A DNA stretch of 64,000 bases from positions 38,969,798 to 39,033,797 of the forward strand of contig JAJLRJ010000010.1 of the NCBI GenBank assembly GCA_024195265.1, given 5' to 3'. The position numbers were made by a program, and so were the translations under genes. Origin of the DNA: Dendrophyllia cribrosa. Taxonomy: Eukaryota > Cnidaria > Anthozoa > Scleractinia > Dendrophylliidae. Below, piece after piece: positions 22,401 to 34,672 of this stretch; positions within the stretch are counted from its first letter, which is position 1, and each line of letters starts with the position of its first letter. The notes beneath the pieces are model-generated. The model had not been told where the DNA came from. It ran no database searches and worked only from the letters and a program-made list of their open reading frames with translations.

Positions 22401-25400
22401 GCACGCGCGAGTTTTTTGTTTAAACGTTTACGGCGCACGCCAAAATGGTAGCATTGCATGCTGCACCACTGTGCCTAATCAAAATTTGCCCCTTAACTTG
22501 ATGGAGGAAGCATGGAGGGCGAGAGGAGACGACGCTGGTTCGCAGTCAGATGTTTGGAAATGGATGGCTTTGTTAAACGTTGCTATGACCTAATGTTTGT
22601 TCTAGACGCCGATGTCGAACAAGTTAACATACAATAGCATGCATGAAAAGTGACATTTCGGCAAACGTAGACGTTTAACAAAACACAATACTGGCAGTCG
22701 ACCGATATGCCACCGACAGTCTACCGACATACCAGCGACAGTCAACCGATATGCCGCCGACAGTTCATCATAACGTAACACTTGAGGTATCGACCGAGTG
22801 TCGACCGACATACTGACCAAGTGTCGACCGCGCATCGGTCGACATGTCGGTCAACACATCGATTGAGTATCGGCCAATATGTCAACCGACGCTCAGTCAA
22901 TATGTCGGCCGATACACCGGTCGACATATCGGCCGATACACGACCGACATGTCGACCGTATGTCGACCGAGTATCGGCCGATATGTCGACCGATAGTGAT
23001 GGCCGACAGTCGGCCGACGGGTGCCTTAAGTACACATGATCCCATTACATACCTACATAAACTTTATTTCCTCTCGAATTGCAGAGTAGCTTAACAGAAG
23101 CTAATATCTTTGAGAACATAAAAGTAACAACAACAAAAATATTACATTAAGCTACTGGCCTGCCTTGTCCTCCAACACCTTCATGTTTGTAAACTACATG
23201 CAGTTAGAGGATATTTAAGTCAACCCAGATTACCATTTGAAAAGAACAGGGGACACGGTCCCCTATGTTATCTCGGAGATATTAGCGCTTATGTGCTACT
23301 CTTCAATCTGAGTTGAAATCAAGTTTACTACTACTACGTTGTGGTCTGATCTGGTCACATGAATTCATATTATTGGTTGGGTGGGCAAGGTTAAGGTCAA
23401 AAATTGAATTATAATGGCTGCCATTTGCGCCTTTACATGTCGATGTCCAATCTCATCCCTTACAAATTAATTATTATTGTTATTAGTAAGTGCACTTTGA
23501 ACAGTCCTCTCCTACAGCTGTAGTTGGTCAGTTAAAAGTGTTTCCATGATGTCAATCTGCTCACAGGAAGTTCTGTAAGGTCTTTGGTTTCTATAATAAA
23601 TACATGCATGTAGCTGCTACCTGATATATACATGTACAGATTTGTAATGTGGGAAAGCTAGATAAATTTAATGAATGTGGTGGCTATTTTTTTAAATGAG
23701 AAAATTCCTATGGATCTCACAGGAAAATGCCAGGCAAGCTGCCACAGATGAGGAACAAAGAATGCAAACAATAATGGAGGTTAGTGTTTTTGCTTTGATT
23801 AAGATCCTTTTTATTTTCAAGTTCAAAATTCAAGAAAAGTTCTTCCAAAGTTCATAGGTCTGAGTGATTTTTTTTTACTTCTGCCCAGTTTAATATTAAT
23901 TCTTTGATAATATTTACTTTTTTGATGGCAGGATGTACAACGAGACAAAGTAGAACAAAATGAAAAGGCACGACTGCGACATAAACATGCGCTAATAAAA
24001 CTACAGTTGAAAGAAGTAAGAATTGTGTCAAAATTTTGTTTGTCTGTGACGGAGTGTCATTCAATTTCTGTATAATTCAGGGCTGACACTATTTTTTTTA
24101 GCAAGTGTGGAGAAGTTAAGAGAGTAGCCGGGAAAAATGATATTGGTTTCTTAATTTTCTTTGTTTGATTTCAAAGGACCATAAAAAAATAATGGAGGAA
24201 CTTGATCATTTGCAAAGACATGATCTTCAAAGAAGACAAGATGCTGTTGCTAGAATCCCAGTAAGTTTTTACCAAAAATAATATCAAGTGATTTTCTTAC
24301 CCTTTTTTTATTATCAACAAGGAGTTGACTTTTTAAAGATTCATTTTAATTACTGAATATATTATGTATATACGAGAGTGGATATTTCATTTTTATAACT
24401 CTCTATTTAAGGTGCGCATATTTCAGCCACCTCACAAAAGATTGGAAGATGCTGAAGATCGACAGAAAGACTTAGAACAAGCATTTGAAGACATGTACAT
24501 GATGCAGACAGGTTTGATGTAGTTTTAATGTTGTTCACAAGCTTTTTTAAAAGTAGTTTATCAAACATGAGAGCACTGTGCTGACATGCAATGTGTTCAG
24601 AAGCAATGACACTTACCAAGTTCAATATTATCCAGAGATTATGGTGATTTACTAGAATTGCATTTTACATCACTTAGGGCATGTTCTATTGGGGACAACA
24701 GTTTTTGGTTGTTTGGGTTGGCTGGGTTTTTTTGTGTTCTATTGAAAAAAAAAAAAATTTGGTTGGTTTGGTTGATCAACTTTTTCAACCAGCTCTGAAC
24801 CTGGTTGAAACGGTTAAAAACGATGGGTAGCGCCCGCTGGCATATTAGCGGACGACAATTTCCACTTGTCATCAGCAGTGTCGTAATATTTTCCCGCGTG
24901 ATTGTGTGATCTTCGCAAAAATTTTTTTTTGCTTAAACATGGTGGCGGTGAAATTGGACACAACATCTTCAACGTAATCAATTGTACAAGAGGAAAATAT
25001 GCGCTCAGTTTCTAAAAAAGGCAGCGCTAATCCATCAAGTTCGTAGGAGTCAAATTCAAACAGAATTTCATCTTCTACAACTTCAGATATGGCAAGGGCC
25101 AGGGTAGCAACTTCACGGATTTCGGCCGCCATCATGGCAAAGTTAACCCATGTTACATAAAGAACGCCTTGTAATGACTATCCCCAGGCCAAACCATGTT
25201 TGAACCAAAAATGGTTAGAAAAGTCAAGAAAGTGTTCTATTGGGATACCTCAGGCCAGCTGCCTACTTCAATTCTTATTGAAACCCTTGCTTTAACATTA
25301 AAATTTGCTCTAAATTTGATTAAATAAACCCTTTATCATTTGGCCTTGAAATTCATGCAAATTTGAAAACATTTTAACATCTTCCTGTGAATTTTGGCCA

Positions 25401-28400
25401 TGTATGAATGGTTAGCACTGTGAAGTTTATGACTAAGTACTTTCTTTGCTGAAGTCTATAAACATCTACTTTAATTTAAAGTTAATGATTACCCTGTCAT
25501 TTAAGCATATTTTGTTATGCAGATTTTAGATTAATAAGTATATACAGGGCTGTCATTAAGGGTTGAAATTGCCGTCCATAAGGAAAATAGGTGTTTAGGG
25601 TTAGATAGCCTCCCATGGCTGTTGACGTTTAGTTATTTTCAAACTTTCAGTTGCTGGTCATCTCTAGCACTGTTGCCCACCACAATATATAGAGCTCTGC
25701 CAGCAACTTTACATCCCTGATATGTAAAGTTTGTCAAGTATGTAATTTTTGCAGCATGCTATTGTCATTACATTAATTCATTAAGTTTCATGATCCATCT
25801 GCAGGTTATACAGGTGATCTTACTGTTGCCCTTGAGCCCTCTGAGAATTTGAAAATGACATCCGAAGATAGTGTACAGTCAGGTGAATAATATCTTACCT
25901 ATGTTTTGGCATCTCCCTGTTGCCCAAACATGGGTTATTCTTGGATATTGTTGGGTTTTCTGAGTTTTATGGGGTAGGAAAGGGTGATTGGCTCCGGGCC
26001 GATCCTTGAAAACCTGCAGGTGTTGTCCTTTGTCAGGCTTCTCGCCATCCATCTGTACAGGTCATACAACTCTTGGTATCATAGCAGAGACATTCACTGA
26101 AGCTCCACCATCGCAACAAAAATTCATTTTTAAAATACTGAAAAAGAAACGGTGCCACTGGAAAATTTTACTGGAAGGAGTGCTTTCATGTAAATTGTCA
26201 CACTGTATGATTTCATCTATGGACTTGCAAGACTTACATGTACAATAAGTAAAAACCACATTACACAACCCGAGATTTTACCTTGGGAGCAAAAGGTTCA
26301 TGTATGCAGCCAAATCTGCCATAAGCTCATCACCTTTTGTGGGGTTGAGACACAGGATGCTTGATTCACACATCACCCTGTAATTATTTTGATAGTACTT
26401 AAGAACTTAATGGCCTCCCTATTAACACCAGCTAGTTTAACACTGCATGGGGATCCACTGCACAAACATGGGGGTGCAGTGGTGTAGTGTGTTAGACTTT
26501 AGATTTGAACGTCAGGTTCAAGGCCTGGTCTCGGCCGTCCTGTCGTTTCCTGAGACAAGTCTCTCTCCACCCAGGTTTAAAATGCCAGGTATCGGTGACA
26601 AAATGCAGGGCTGGGGTAACCCTACGATGGACTAGCATCCCATCCGGGAGGGTAGTAGCAATATTCCTGTTGCTTCATGCTACAGAAATGGGGTCAAACT
26701 CCGGCCACCTGGTCCATCTGTGACTTGTGTGTGACTATACCTTACAGAGCAAACAAAAGGATAAAATAATACAGTAATTTGTGTTACAATGTAAAACTAT
26801 ATTTGTTTTCTTTTATAAATCGAAAATGCAGTTTCAGAGAGTGATCAAAGATCTATGGAATCTGAAAATGGAAGAGAGGTGTGTAGTAAAGAACTTATTA
26901 TTTTCTTATGATTATTTATTGTCACTAATTAACAAATAGATTCCATTTGGCCGTGCAGTTATAGATCACAGATGACATCAAAATGTGGTAAGAACAAAAA
27001 AGTGGCACATGAGCTGCAGGTGAGTGTGCCACTGATGTTCTTACCTCATTTTGACATCTTCTGTAATCTATAACAGTACTGCGAACAGACAAACAGCCAA
27101 ACGGAATCTATTTGTTTTATACAATGAACAGCAATTAAAGTAAGCTTAATTTAAAAGAGTAAAAGAACGAACTTGCCTCATCGTGCTCGACTGATTTCAA
27201 GAACACTTTTCATCTTGGTTTCTTCTTTTCTTGGTCGTAAACAGCTCCTGCTAAACATTTTTCAAGGCTTTCACTTGCTCAATCCAGAATAATCTCACAA
27301 ACATTTTCAAAACTGTGCGCCATGTTGGACAAAACAAAGCAAACAATTTTTTTATGACGTCAACCGTGTGTCTGTACTCTGATAGGTCATAGGCAACAAC
27401 CAATCACAGCATGTACAGTGTAGTATTCAGTTCATTGTATAAATAGAATTATACACTTAAAATTTAGTCTTGGTTACAAGCCATAATGTGACCTACATTT
27501 CTAGTAGTTAATTATGGGTTAGACTGCCTAAACCAACTTTGGAGGAATATTGCTTAAGATGTAATGAAATACTAGCATTAACATTACTAAACTAACATTA
27601 ATCTTCCCTGCTCACGAGAGATTCGCATGCCGAGGGAACCATGATGGTGTGTTGCTTGTTGACATTTAATTTGGGACTATGAAATACATTGTGTACATAT
27701 GCAACACATAAACACTTACATTGTATGTGTAATGGGACTACAAGCTGACCAAATCATTTCCAAGGATTACCAAGATTAGATGAGACAGAATGGACAGTCT
27801 GAATTTTTTTTGTATTCGATTATGTACAAATTGGATAAACATATAGCCATATATTGTGGTTTTTATTGTACTGCATGTGAACATGTGCAAATCATCTATT
27901 AATTTTTAACTTTATCCTCTATAATAATGATAATTACCTAGTTTACATCATTTTAGCAGCCCCACAGGGTACCCTCTGCTATTGGTCCTGATAGAAGGTC
28001 AGAAAGGGTAGATCAAAAAAGTGACCAAGAAAAGGAGCCTGAAGAATCACTTCCTCGTAAAAATGTTCCAAAAGCACTCTCTCAAGGTACTTAAATGATA
28101 CAGAGCTTATCCATAGAATGTAATAACACTTCCTGAGGTGATGCGACAGTGTTAGGTGGAGTAACAGTATGACCTGGTTCATTTAAGGTGGTGTGACAGT
28201 CTGGCCAAGTCCATTTAAGGTGGTGTGACAGTGTGGCCTAGTCCATTTAAGGTGGTGTGACGGTGTGGCCTAGTCCATTTAAGGTGGTGTGACAGTGTGG
28301 CCTAGTCCATTTAAGGTGGTGTGACAGTGTGGCCTAGTCCAATTAACGTAATGTGACAGTGTGGCCTAGTCCATTTAAGGTGGTGTGACAGTGTGGCCTA

Positions 28401-31400
28401 GTCCATTTAAGGTGGTGTGACGGTGTGGCCTAGTCCATTTAAGGTGGTGTGACAGTGTGGCCTAGTCCATTTAAGGTGGTGTGACAGTGTGGCCTAGTCC
28501 ATTTAAGGTGGTGTGACAGTGTGGCCTAGTACATTTAAGGTGGTGTGACAGTGTGACATAGTCCATTTAACGTGGTGTGACAATATGACGTAGTCCAATT
28601 AACGTGGTGTGACAGTGTAAAGTAGTGCATTTAACTTGGTGTGTCAGTGTGGTGTATGTATGTATGTGTGACAATGTGGCCTAGTGCATTTAAGGTGGTG
28701 TGATAGTATGACCTAGTGGTGCTGGTGTTGTGATGGTGTGACAATGTGACTTAGTTCACTTACAGTGGTGTGACAGTGTGAGCTGGCCTTTTTATGGTGT
28801 TGTGACAGTATGGCCTAGTCCATTTAAGGTGTTGTGACAGTGTGGCCTAGTCCATTTAAAGTGGTGTGACAGTGTGGCCTAATCCATTTAAAGTGGTGTG
28901 ACAGTGTGGCCTAGTCCATTTAAGGTGGTGTGACAGTGTGACGTAGTCCATGCAAAGTGGAGTGACAGTATGACCTAGTCTATTGAAGGTCCTGTAAAAT
29001 AACAGTGACTTACTCTATTGAATTGTATTGCAGATGCCCGAAAACGCATATTGCAGATAGTTGAAAGACAGCGTGAGGAGTGGATGAAACAGTTTACAGA
29101 AGGACCCCAGCCGCAGGCAGCTGTAACAGCAGGTTGTTTTATGAAGAAATCTTTGAAACAATTCTGACAATGAAGAGGGATTTCCTCAAAATATCAATAC
29201 ACATTATTAGGCTGATGCTAATGAAGGTACTATACCGTAAGTTTTTTGCCCTTCAAAAATAAAGAAATCAAAATAGTTTTTTTTTAATTACCAGACATTC
29301 CTCGCACCTTGCCTTCAACAACACACCCATCAAATAAGCAAGGATACAGGTATTTCATAATACACTTAGTACACTCTACTTTGGGTAGACTACGAGTAGT
29401 CCCTAATTTTTCATAAGGCTGATTTAGATGGAACAACTTTCCCTTACAACTATTGCATGCAATCTGCTCACGCCTTACATACGACACGAACCGCGTCGTC
29501 TAAATCAGCCTACAACTCGGTCACAACTGTTGTATGCAACACGTGAAATGTTGCAGGATTTTGAAACATGTTTTAAATCCCTACGACAATCATAGCCACA
29601 TACAATGTTATATGATGCAAGTTGTATGCAATTTTCGCCTGACGCAAGCAGCCCGCGCTACAAAACATCGCATGCGACAAAGTTTTGCCGTGTAAATCGG
29701 CCTTCATAAATAGTTGATCATGCAAGCGTGCATGAAAATTGTAGCTTGTGATCACCTGCTCAACTATTCCTGAGGGAAATAAGGCACTACAGGCAGTCTA
29801 TACATTCCGTTCGACAACTTGTGAATGCTAGCTAGGGAAGGTTTGTTAGCTTAGTGATCAGTGCGTGACTCTCTCCACCCAGGTGGATTAATCAGTATAA
29901 GGAAACCCCCAAAATGCTGGGGGAATCCTTACGGTGGACTATTATCCCATCCAAGTTGGGGGACAGGGGGGAGGAGTAGTAAACTGCCAGTTGTTTCATA
30001 TTACAACACCCAGTTCTGTCAGTGTTGGCTGACTACAGTTTTTCTCCTCGCCTAGTTTCCTGCCTCTAACAATGGGATACCCTTCGGAAATCCACACTGA
30101 ATGCAGTCCCAGTAAGAAAAAACGCTTGTTGGAATGAGTTTGTCAGAAGCTACGACATAAAAGCTAAAGCTTAGAAATTGTCTCCTTTTCTCCTGAAAGG
30201 GTTCCAGACACCATTCCATTCTCTGCCTCCCCTGAAAGCCTCGGAGAAGCGGAATTATCTGGAGAGGAAGCAGAAGATGACACGACAGAAAGACCACGCC
30301 TTGCGGCTTCACACCCAGTACACGATGTACCACGCCCAGCTGTGAATGGTGAACGGACACTTCTTCATCCATTAGAAGCTGCCCAGAGGTCACGCACTGC
30401 CACACCTTCAGGAAGAGCAGTATGTATCTCTAAGGGAGGGGAGGGTGAGGTATACCATAATGCAAGTAGGTTGCTGTTATTATGTCACAAAGTTCCGGCA
30501 TACGTAGTGGGTTTTGAAAGGGGCGATTCCTCCTTCCTTTATCCTCGCCAAAACCAATGTTATAAATCTATATTTGCCTGTAAATCCTGTAAGAACCCGC
30601 TCCCCAAACGAAATGATCACAAATGTGTCTTCACTTTTCGGCCAAACACTGTTCGGTTAGAACTTGTGTTAAATAAAATTATTGACATCTCTGTGCATGT
30701 TTTCTCATTTGTCACAATTTTAAGGTGTATCGACGCTGACGCATGTATTCCACGTTTTAACCATCAATAGTTGTGATAGCAAACTGATACTAAAACTGTA
30801 AACAATAATGCTTCGGTCGAACCCCACTTTAATACAGACATCCCCTCAAGGTGATTCCATCTAAAAAGAAGTTAAAATGAAAATTTTCTTAACCTTTGCA
30901 CAGTTATTTATTACATATAGTACATAAAAAATATATAATAAAAAGAGGGAGTCTCCATGCCCATTTTCATGTTATAGCATTTTAGTATAATTTAACTGAT
31001 TTGCTAACTTTTGACGACGATATTGAAAATCCTAGCCTTGAGGAAGAGGCAACCATTAGTATCATTGAAATATTAGTATTATTGTTATGATAGCAGAACA
31101 ATGTCATCGTCGAAAGCCTTAAAGTTACCGAAGAAGAGAAACTAATGAAGTAATAGGGCAATTTCAGCATCTGCACGCTCCCAGTGAAACACTGAAAACT
31201 ACATTGTCAAAGTGATTGCATGAGAATATTTCAAAATCTTCTAATGAAAAATTGTTCAAATTTGGTTATATAATGGAGATTAAAAAAGAAAGGTCGCCAT
31301 GCTCGTTTAGGAGAAAACAACCACTTATTTACTAGGAAAGGAGAGCTGAATCCCCAAAGGAAACCCTATTGCTTCGGAATGCGTGCACGCTCATGCACGT

Positions 31401-34400
31401 GCAAATGACGCAAGATATTATGCGATTCGACTGAAGGCTTTATCGAAGTTGGTAAACCTGTGGTTTGATTTTAGGTCACAGCACCGCTTACGCATCAGGA
31501 GGCACTTCTCGAGCAGCAAAAACTCAAATTAAAACTACAACAACAAACCCTCCTTCAGCAACAACTTGAGCAACAACTCCAGGAGTACCAGAGGCAGCTA
31601 ACGAATATATATGGATCCGTGGGAGCACCTGGAGGACCCTCAGTGCCTGGTCTTGGAGCTCTTGAGCAAATGTCCTTGGAGGAGCCATTTTCCACTGGAG
31701 CTCCTTATGAAGGAACCGCGTCCTTGGCAGACTCTGTAAGTATTGTTATGAAGCTTTTATTGGTGGAGGTTTATTTCGAGGGTTTTTCCATTGGATTTCG
31801 TAAAACTAGAACCAGAGTAAACATGGCGATTCACAACAGATCTAATGCAGACAGTCCAATGAACCGATCAGAACTTTAGGCAAATATCTGTAATTGATTC
31901 CAAGTGCGGAATAATGCTTGTGACTAAGTGACGATTGGTTTTGCTTGTACTTGTTATTGGTTTGAAAAGTGGGGCTAACTAACCAATCACAAAGCAAGGC
32001 AACGCAAACACACAAACCCTTTAACTGCCAGCATCAAAGCTTTAGTCATTCTAACCAATCACAACAGACGCAGTCAATCTAATGCACCATTCACGACAGA
32101 CGCAGACAATCCAATGAACCAATCACAACAGACGCAGATAATCCAATAAGCCAATCAGAACTCGAAGTAATTTCATGTAGCCAGTTGCAAGCGCGGGAAA
32201 ACGCGTCCAAGCGGTTGTTGGTTTTGATTTTATTTCTGATTGGTTGAGAAAGTGGCATGAGTTTTTTCTAGCCAATCACAAAATTGAAAGCCAGTCTATA
32301 ATGTAGTTCAAACTTTTTGAGTTTGTGAATGAAATCTTTGAGTATGACCAATCGATTGACAGCCTCTGAGCAGTACTTTTGTATGATCATATGCAGAATT
32401 TGCAACCATTTTGGCAATTATGAGCTTGATGAATCATCTGTAGTGAAACGGTGAAAGACAAGATGTAGTAATTTGCTTAAATTACTGAGTAGCAATCGCT
32501 CAAAAGTGTAGTATACAATGTAATGACCTCTGCTTATAAATCCCGAAGTAGCGATTACCAGTAAATGTCGGGTAGTTCAGCACTTGTCCAACCGATATCT
32601 GTGATTCGCTAAGAAAACAATAGATTTGTCCCGCTGGGATAGGGATTAGGGATAGGGGCATTGTTCAAGTGATATATCAATTGTATCGTTCGCCAATCAC
32701 AGACATCGTTTGGACAGCTACGGGGTCGCCCTAAATGTTATCTTTGTCAATCAATTTTGAGTGTAATGACCAGTTTGATGTTACTAATAAATGGAAAACT
32801 AAGTAAAGCAGACATCCCGAAAGTAACAACAAAAATGCTTGTTTGCCATTTCAGGGACCAAGAGGTGTACAGGCCCCTGAAGGCACCGCCCTCCCGACTG
32901 AGGTCCCTGCTGTGGCATCAAAGGAGGGGTCCCCAGTGATGTCTGATGTCCTTGAGTCATCTACTCTTGGTAGTCTAACTTCTGATGAAACAGAGGGCGG
33001 ACTTCCATCAGAATTTGAACGCACATTAGCAGCCGCCCGAGTCACGGCAGATAAAGCAGCTGAACTGAGGCAGCAAGAGAGGGACGTTTTACAGGAGCTC
33101 GGCCGTGTAGCTTTGGAAGATGTACCATTTAGCAGCCACACCCACTCGGAAAGGGACTCTTCCCTTGCAAGCACCCCAAGTCTCCAATCCCAGGAGCTCG
33201 TTGATATTTCAACCCCGTCTACTCTGTCGCTTAGCGTGACAACAATGCCATCTGAACTTAGCGTGACAGCTGCCGCGTCACGCACTTTAACATCTCGTTA
33301 CCTTGATCACTCTCTACCGCCAACCTCGCAACCAAGTCGATCTCCATTCCTTGATGTTGCTAATACAGCAAGTATTACAGCTGCAACATCTTTACTCACA
33401 AAGACTTCACAACACTATAGGCTCTCTCAAGATCCATCATCAAGTGCTCGACCTTTTTCCGTGTTGTCCTCGGGATTCGAGGATGAACCTCGTTTCTCGG
33501 GCGTTTTTCCTTCTTCGGTATCAACAAGTCGTGTTATAGGAGAGCGTTCTCGCAGTAACCCATTGACGTTTGTCACTGCAAGTGGATGGGGACAAGCTAC
33601 AGTAGTTCCACAAACTTCTGCTTCACAGCATTACAGTCCAGAATATTCTTCCGGTTACTTGGATTACTATCAGCAAAAAATGGAGGAGGAACGCCAGCTT
33701 TTTGAAGTCCAAAGAAATCGCATTCAGCGTAGCAGTGACACGTTTAAGAAATTCTCCCTGGAAGGTCCAGGTACTCAAACATATAAGGCTCCAGAAAGCT
33801 CGAGTAAAAATGCTCCTCTCGCGGAGCCCCGTTTGAGAAGCGCATATTTATCAGATCTGAATGGTAGTGCCCCCAGAAGGGATATGGGTGAGATTGGCTT
33901 GGACACAAACAAAGAAAATCAGGGCTACATCGCAAATTCTGGGTTAGGGTTAAGGGGACAGGACCGATTGCGAGACATTTCACAGAGGCTGGGTGCATTT
34001 GAAAAGTCGCTGACCTCCAATGGCAGTTCCATGGCTATCACCGCATCCGACTATGCAGCCAAGCCTTTTCTATCCAAGCCTTTGTCAACGAGTGAGTGGA
34101 GTCATGGCTCCAGTACAGAGTACTATTCGATTCCGCGTAACTCCGCTGGTCGGGATTATGTGGGTAGCGCAGGCTCAGCATTGTCCTCGTTGTCAGAGTT
34201 GACTGAAATGATGACGAGGTTAACATCCACGAGTGACGAGTCTGAGGATAATGTCTCCATGGATGTTGCTTCAGGGGGCCAACACTTAGCTGCTTATACC
34301 TCTAAAAGCATTCCAGTGGCGGGACAAGGCACGTTTGTTGGACAGTCATCGTTGGCTAGCAGAAAAGAGAACCAACAATACCCTACTACGTCACAGGTAT

Positions 34401-34672
34401 ATATTCCACATAGTCGTTTGCCCTTCACAAATGGCCCATCATCTACGATCACAAAAGGGCCCCTGGATGCTGAACAGTCATATGCCCCTAGGGAACAAGG
34501 CACCAATTCACTCAGTGCAGCTATAGAGCCAGGCTCACGCTGGATTAGGGGCTCGGATGGAAAGCAATGGTACATACTGTCACGGTCAAGCACTTTGTCC
34601 TCGGTCGGGATGTTGGAAAAGGACAATATATCTCCAGAGGAGGAGGGAGAGGAAAATGTGTTCGAAAGTTAG
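16748..34672 (+). CDS. CEP295: Centrosomal protein CEP295 homologue, 21 coding exons
   Basis: Exons: 16748-16804, 17032-17085, 17486-17581, 18390-18491, 19252-19301, 19911-19944, 20031-20086, 20374-20449, 20644-20662, 21138-21238, 23723-23779, 23932-24015, 24177-24260, 24412-24511, 25805-25882, 26832-26878, 27960-28086, 29034-29132, 30208-30419, 31475-31735, 32855-34672. All join in frame to 1203 aa. CEP295 sits in the centriole and is needed for centriole-to-centrosome conversion. Residues 1-330 match the conserved N-terminus: RPSPNEE, KERRKKLRLKQVREQEKAFS, RAAKIAALPPPVDPI, HVERDMD, LQRHDLQRRQDAVARIP and DLEQAFEDMY. Residues about 440-540 include LLHPLEAAQR and a Gln-rich coiled coil in exon 20. 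The 605-aa last exon is Ser-rich and low in structure. The protein is about half the human length, and no ALMS motif is visible. Exon 17 has a tandem TAG/CAG acceptor. The start matches the human N-terminus. Confidence 0.92.
18786..18944. repeat. Hairpin MITE in CEP295 intron 4
   Basis: GTAGGTTGAAAT...TTAGGTTAAAATGATTT on the left mirrors AAATCATTTTAACCT...ATTTCAACCTAC on the right, with a loop of about 80 bp. Confidence 0.6.
19423..19455. repeat. Poly-G tract (about 33 G) in CEP295 intron 5
   Basis: Homopolymer within a G-rich stretch that goes on to about 19575 (GGGGGTGGGGGTGGGGGGG). Its length may be unreliable in the assembly. Confidence 0.7.
20140..20235 (+). repeat. SINE fragment with poly-G tract
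   Basis: Contains CATGGACTATTATCCCATCC followed by a G run, the same end segment as the fuller SINE copy at 26455-26760. The 20161-20182 poly-G run lies at the edge of this fragment. Confidence 0.45.
20734..20862. repeat. Hairpin MITE in CEP295 intron 9
   Basis: Ends GGGGTCAATTCAATAAAA and TTTTATTGAATTGACCCC are exact complements, and inner arms TGTAATTTACAA pair as well. The element is about 129 bp. Confidence 0.7.
21724..23042. mobile_element. 1.3-kb hAT-like element with palindrome-rich subterminal arrays
   Basis: Flanked by the 8-bp direct repeat CATTACAT (21716-21723, 23043-23050). Its inverted ends begin GGATCATGTGTACTTAAGG and match over about 33 of 34 bases. Inside each end lies about 300 bp built from TCGGCCGATA, CGGTCGACATA and ATGTCGACCGA phrases. 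Between them is a perfect 228-bp tandem duplication (22111-22338 and 22339-22566). An 8-bp target duplication fits hAT (or P) superfamilies. No transposase is encoded, so the copy is non-autonomous. It lies in CEP295 intron 10. Confidence 0.82.
22111..22566. repeat. Perfect 228-bp tandem duplication inside the hAT-like element
   Basis: Two units of 228 bp with no visible mismatch. The period is a multiple of three. After the second unit a frame reads MEGERRRWFAVRCLEMDGFV and on to a stop near 22636. It matches nothing I recognise and may be captured host sequence. Confidence 0.85.
24665..25250. repeat. Probable non-autonomous element in CEP295 intron 14
   Basis: TGTTCTATTGGGG-like phrases recur at 24684, about 24738 and 25232. 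They enclose a minus-strand frame at 24872-25135 (87 aa, begins MMAAEIREVATLALAISEVV, acidic). Boundaries are unclear and the frame has no domain I recognise. Confidence 0.3.
26455..26760 (+). repeat. tRNA-derived SINE
   Basis: The head has a Pol III A-box-like TGGTGTAGTGTGTTAG (about 26479) and a B box GGTTCAAGGCC (26515-26525). The body carries CTCTCTCCACCCAGGT and ACTAGCATCCCATCCGGGAGGG. Related copies or parts are at about 29845-30010 (+), 40370-40535 (-), 46940-47040 (-), 47515-47675 (-) and 20140-20235 (+). It lies in CEP295 intron 15. Confidence 0.6.
26950..27110. repeat. Hairpin MITE in CEP295 intron 16
   Basis: TAGATCACAGATGACATCAAAATG.GGTAAGAAC mirrors GTTCTTACC.CATTTTGACATCTTCTGTAATCTA, with outer arms ATTCCATTTGGC and GCCAAACGGAAT. 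This is a common style of long-armed palindrome. Confidence 0.65.
28140..28995. repeat. 32-bp minisatellite in CEP295 intron 17
   Basis: About 26 head-to-tail units whose core is GGTGGTGTGACAGTGTGGCC followed by TAGTCCATTTAA. The central units are nearly identical and the edges have decayed. The array ends about 40 bp before exon 18. Confidence 0.9.
29414..29712. repeat. MITE-like element in CEP295 intron 18
   Basis: Imperfect inverted ends (CATAAGGCTGATTTA near 29414 and TAAATCGGCCTTCATA near 29710) with GCATGCGACA-type inner repeats. Confidence 0.4.
31915..32310. repeat. CCAATCA-rich repeat in CEP295 intron 20
   Basis: Diverged copies of AACCAATCACAACAGACGCAG and CGATTGGTTTT phrases, related to the elements at 36067-36326 and 63752-64000. 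Confidence 0.45.
32586..32713. repeat. Short TIR MITE in CEP295 intron 20
   Basis: TGTCCAACCGATATCTGTGATT at the left end pairs with AATCACAGACATCGTTTGGACA at the right end. The element is about 128 bp. Confidence 0.55.

Noticed and set aside
21658..23094. Several open frames rich in STEYRPI / RSTYRP repeats on both strands
   Set aside because: They are translations of the palindromic subterminal arrays of the hAT-like element; being open on both strands reflects the repeat, not coding.
24872..25135. 87-aa minus frame MMAAEIREVATLAL
   Set aside because: Good start context, but no recognised domain, no paralogue in the window and it lies in a likely mobile insert. Not called a gene.
28140..28995. 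Regular 32-bp array considered as CRISPR-like
   Set aside because: Units are contiguous with no unique spacers, and the locus is an intron of an animal gene. It is a minisatellite.
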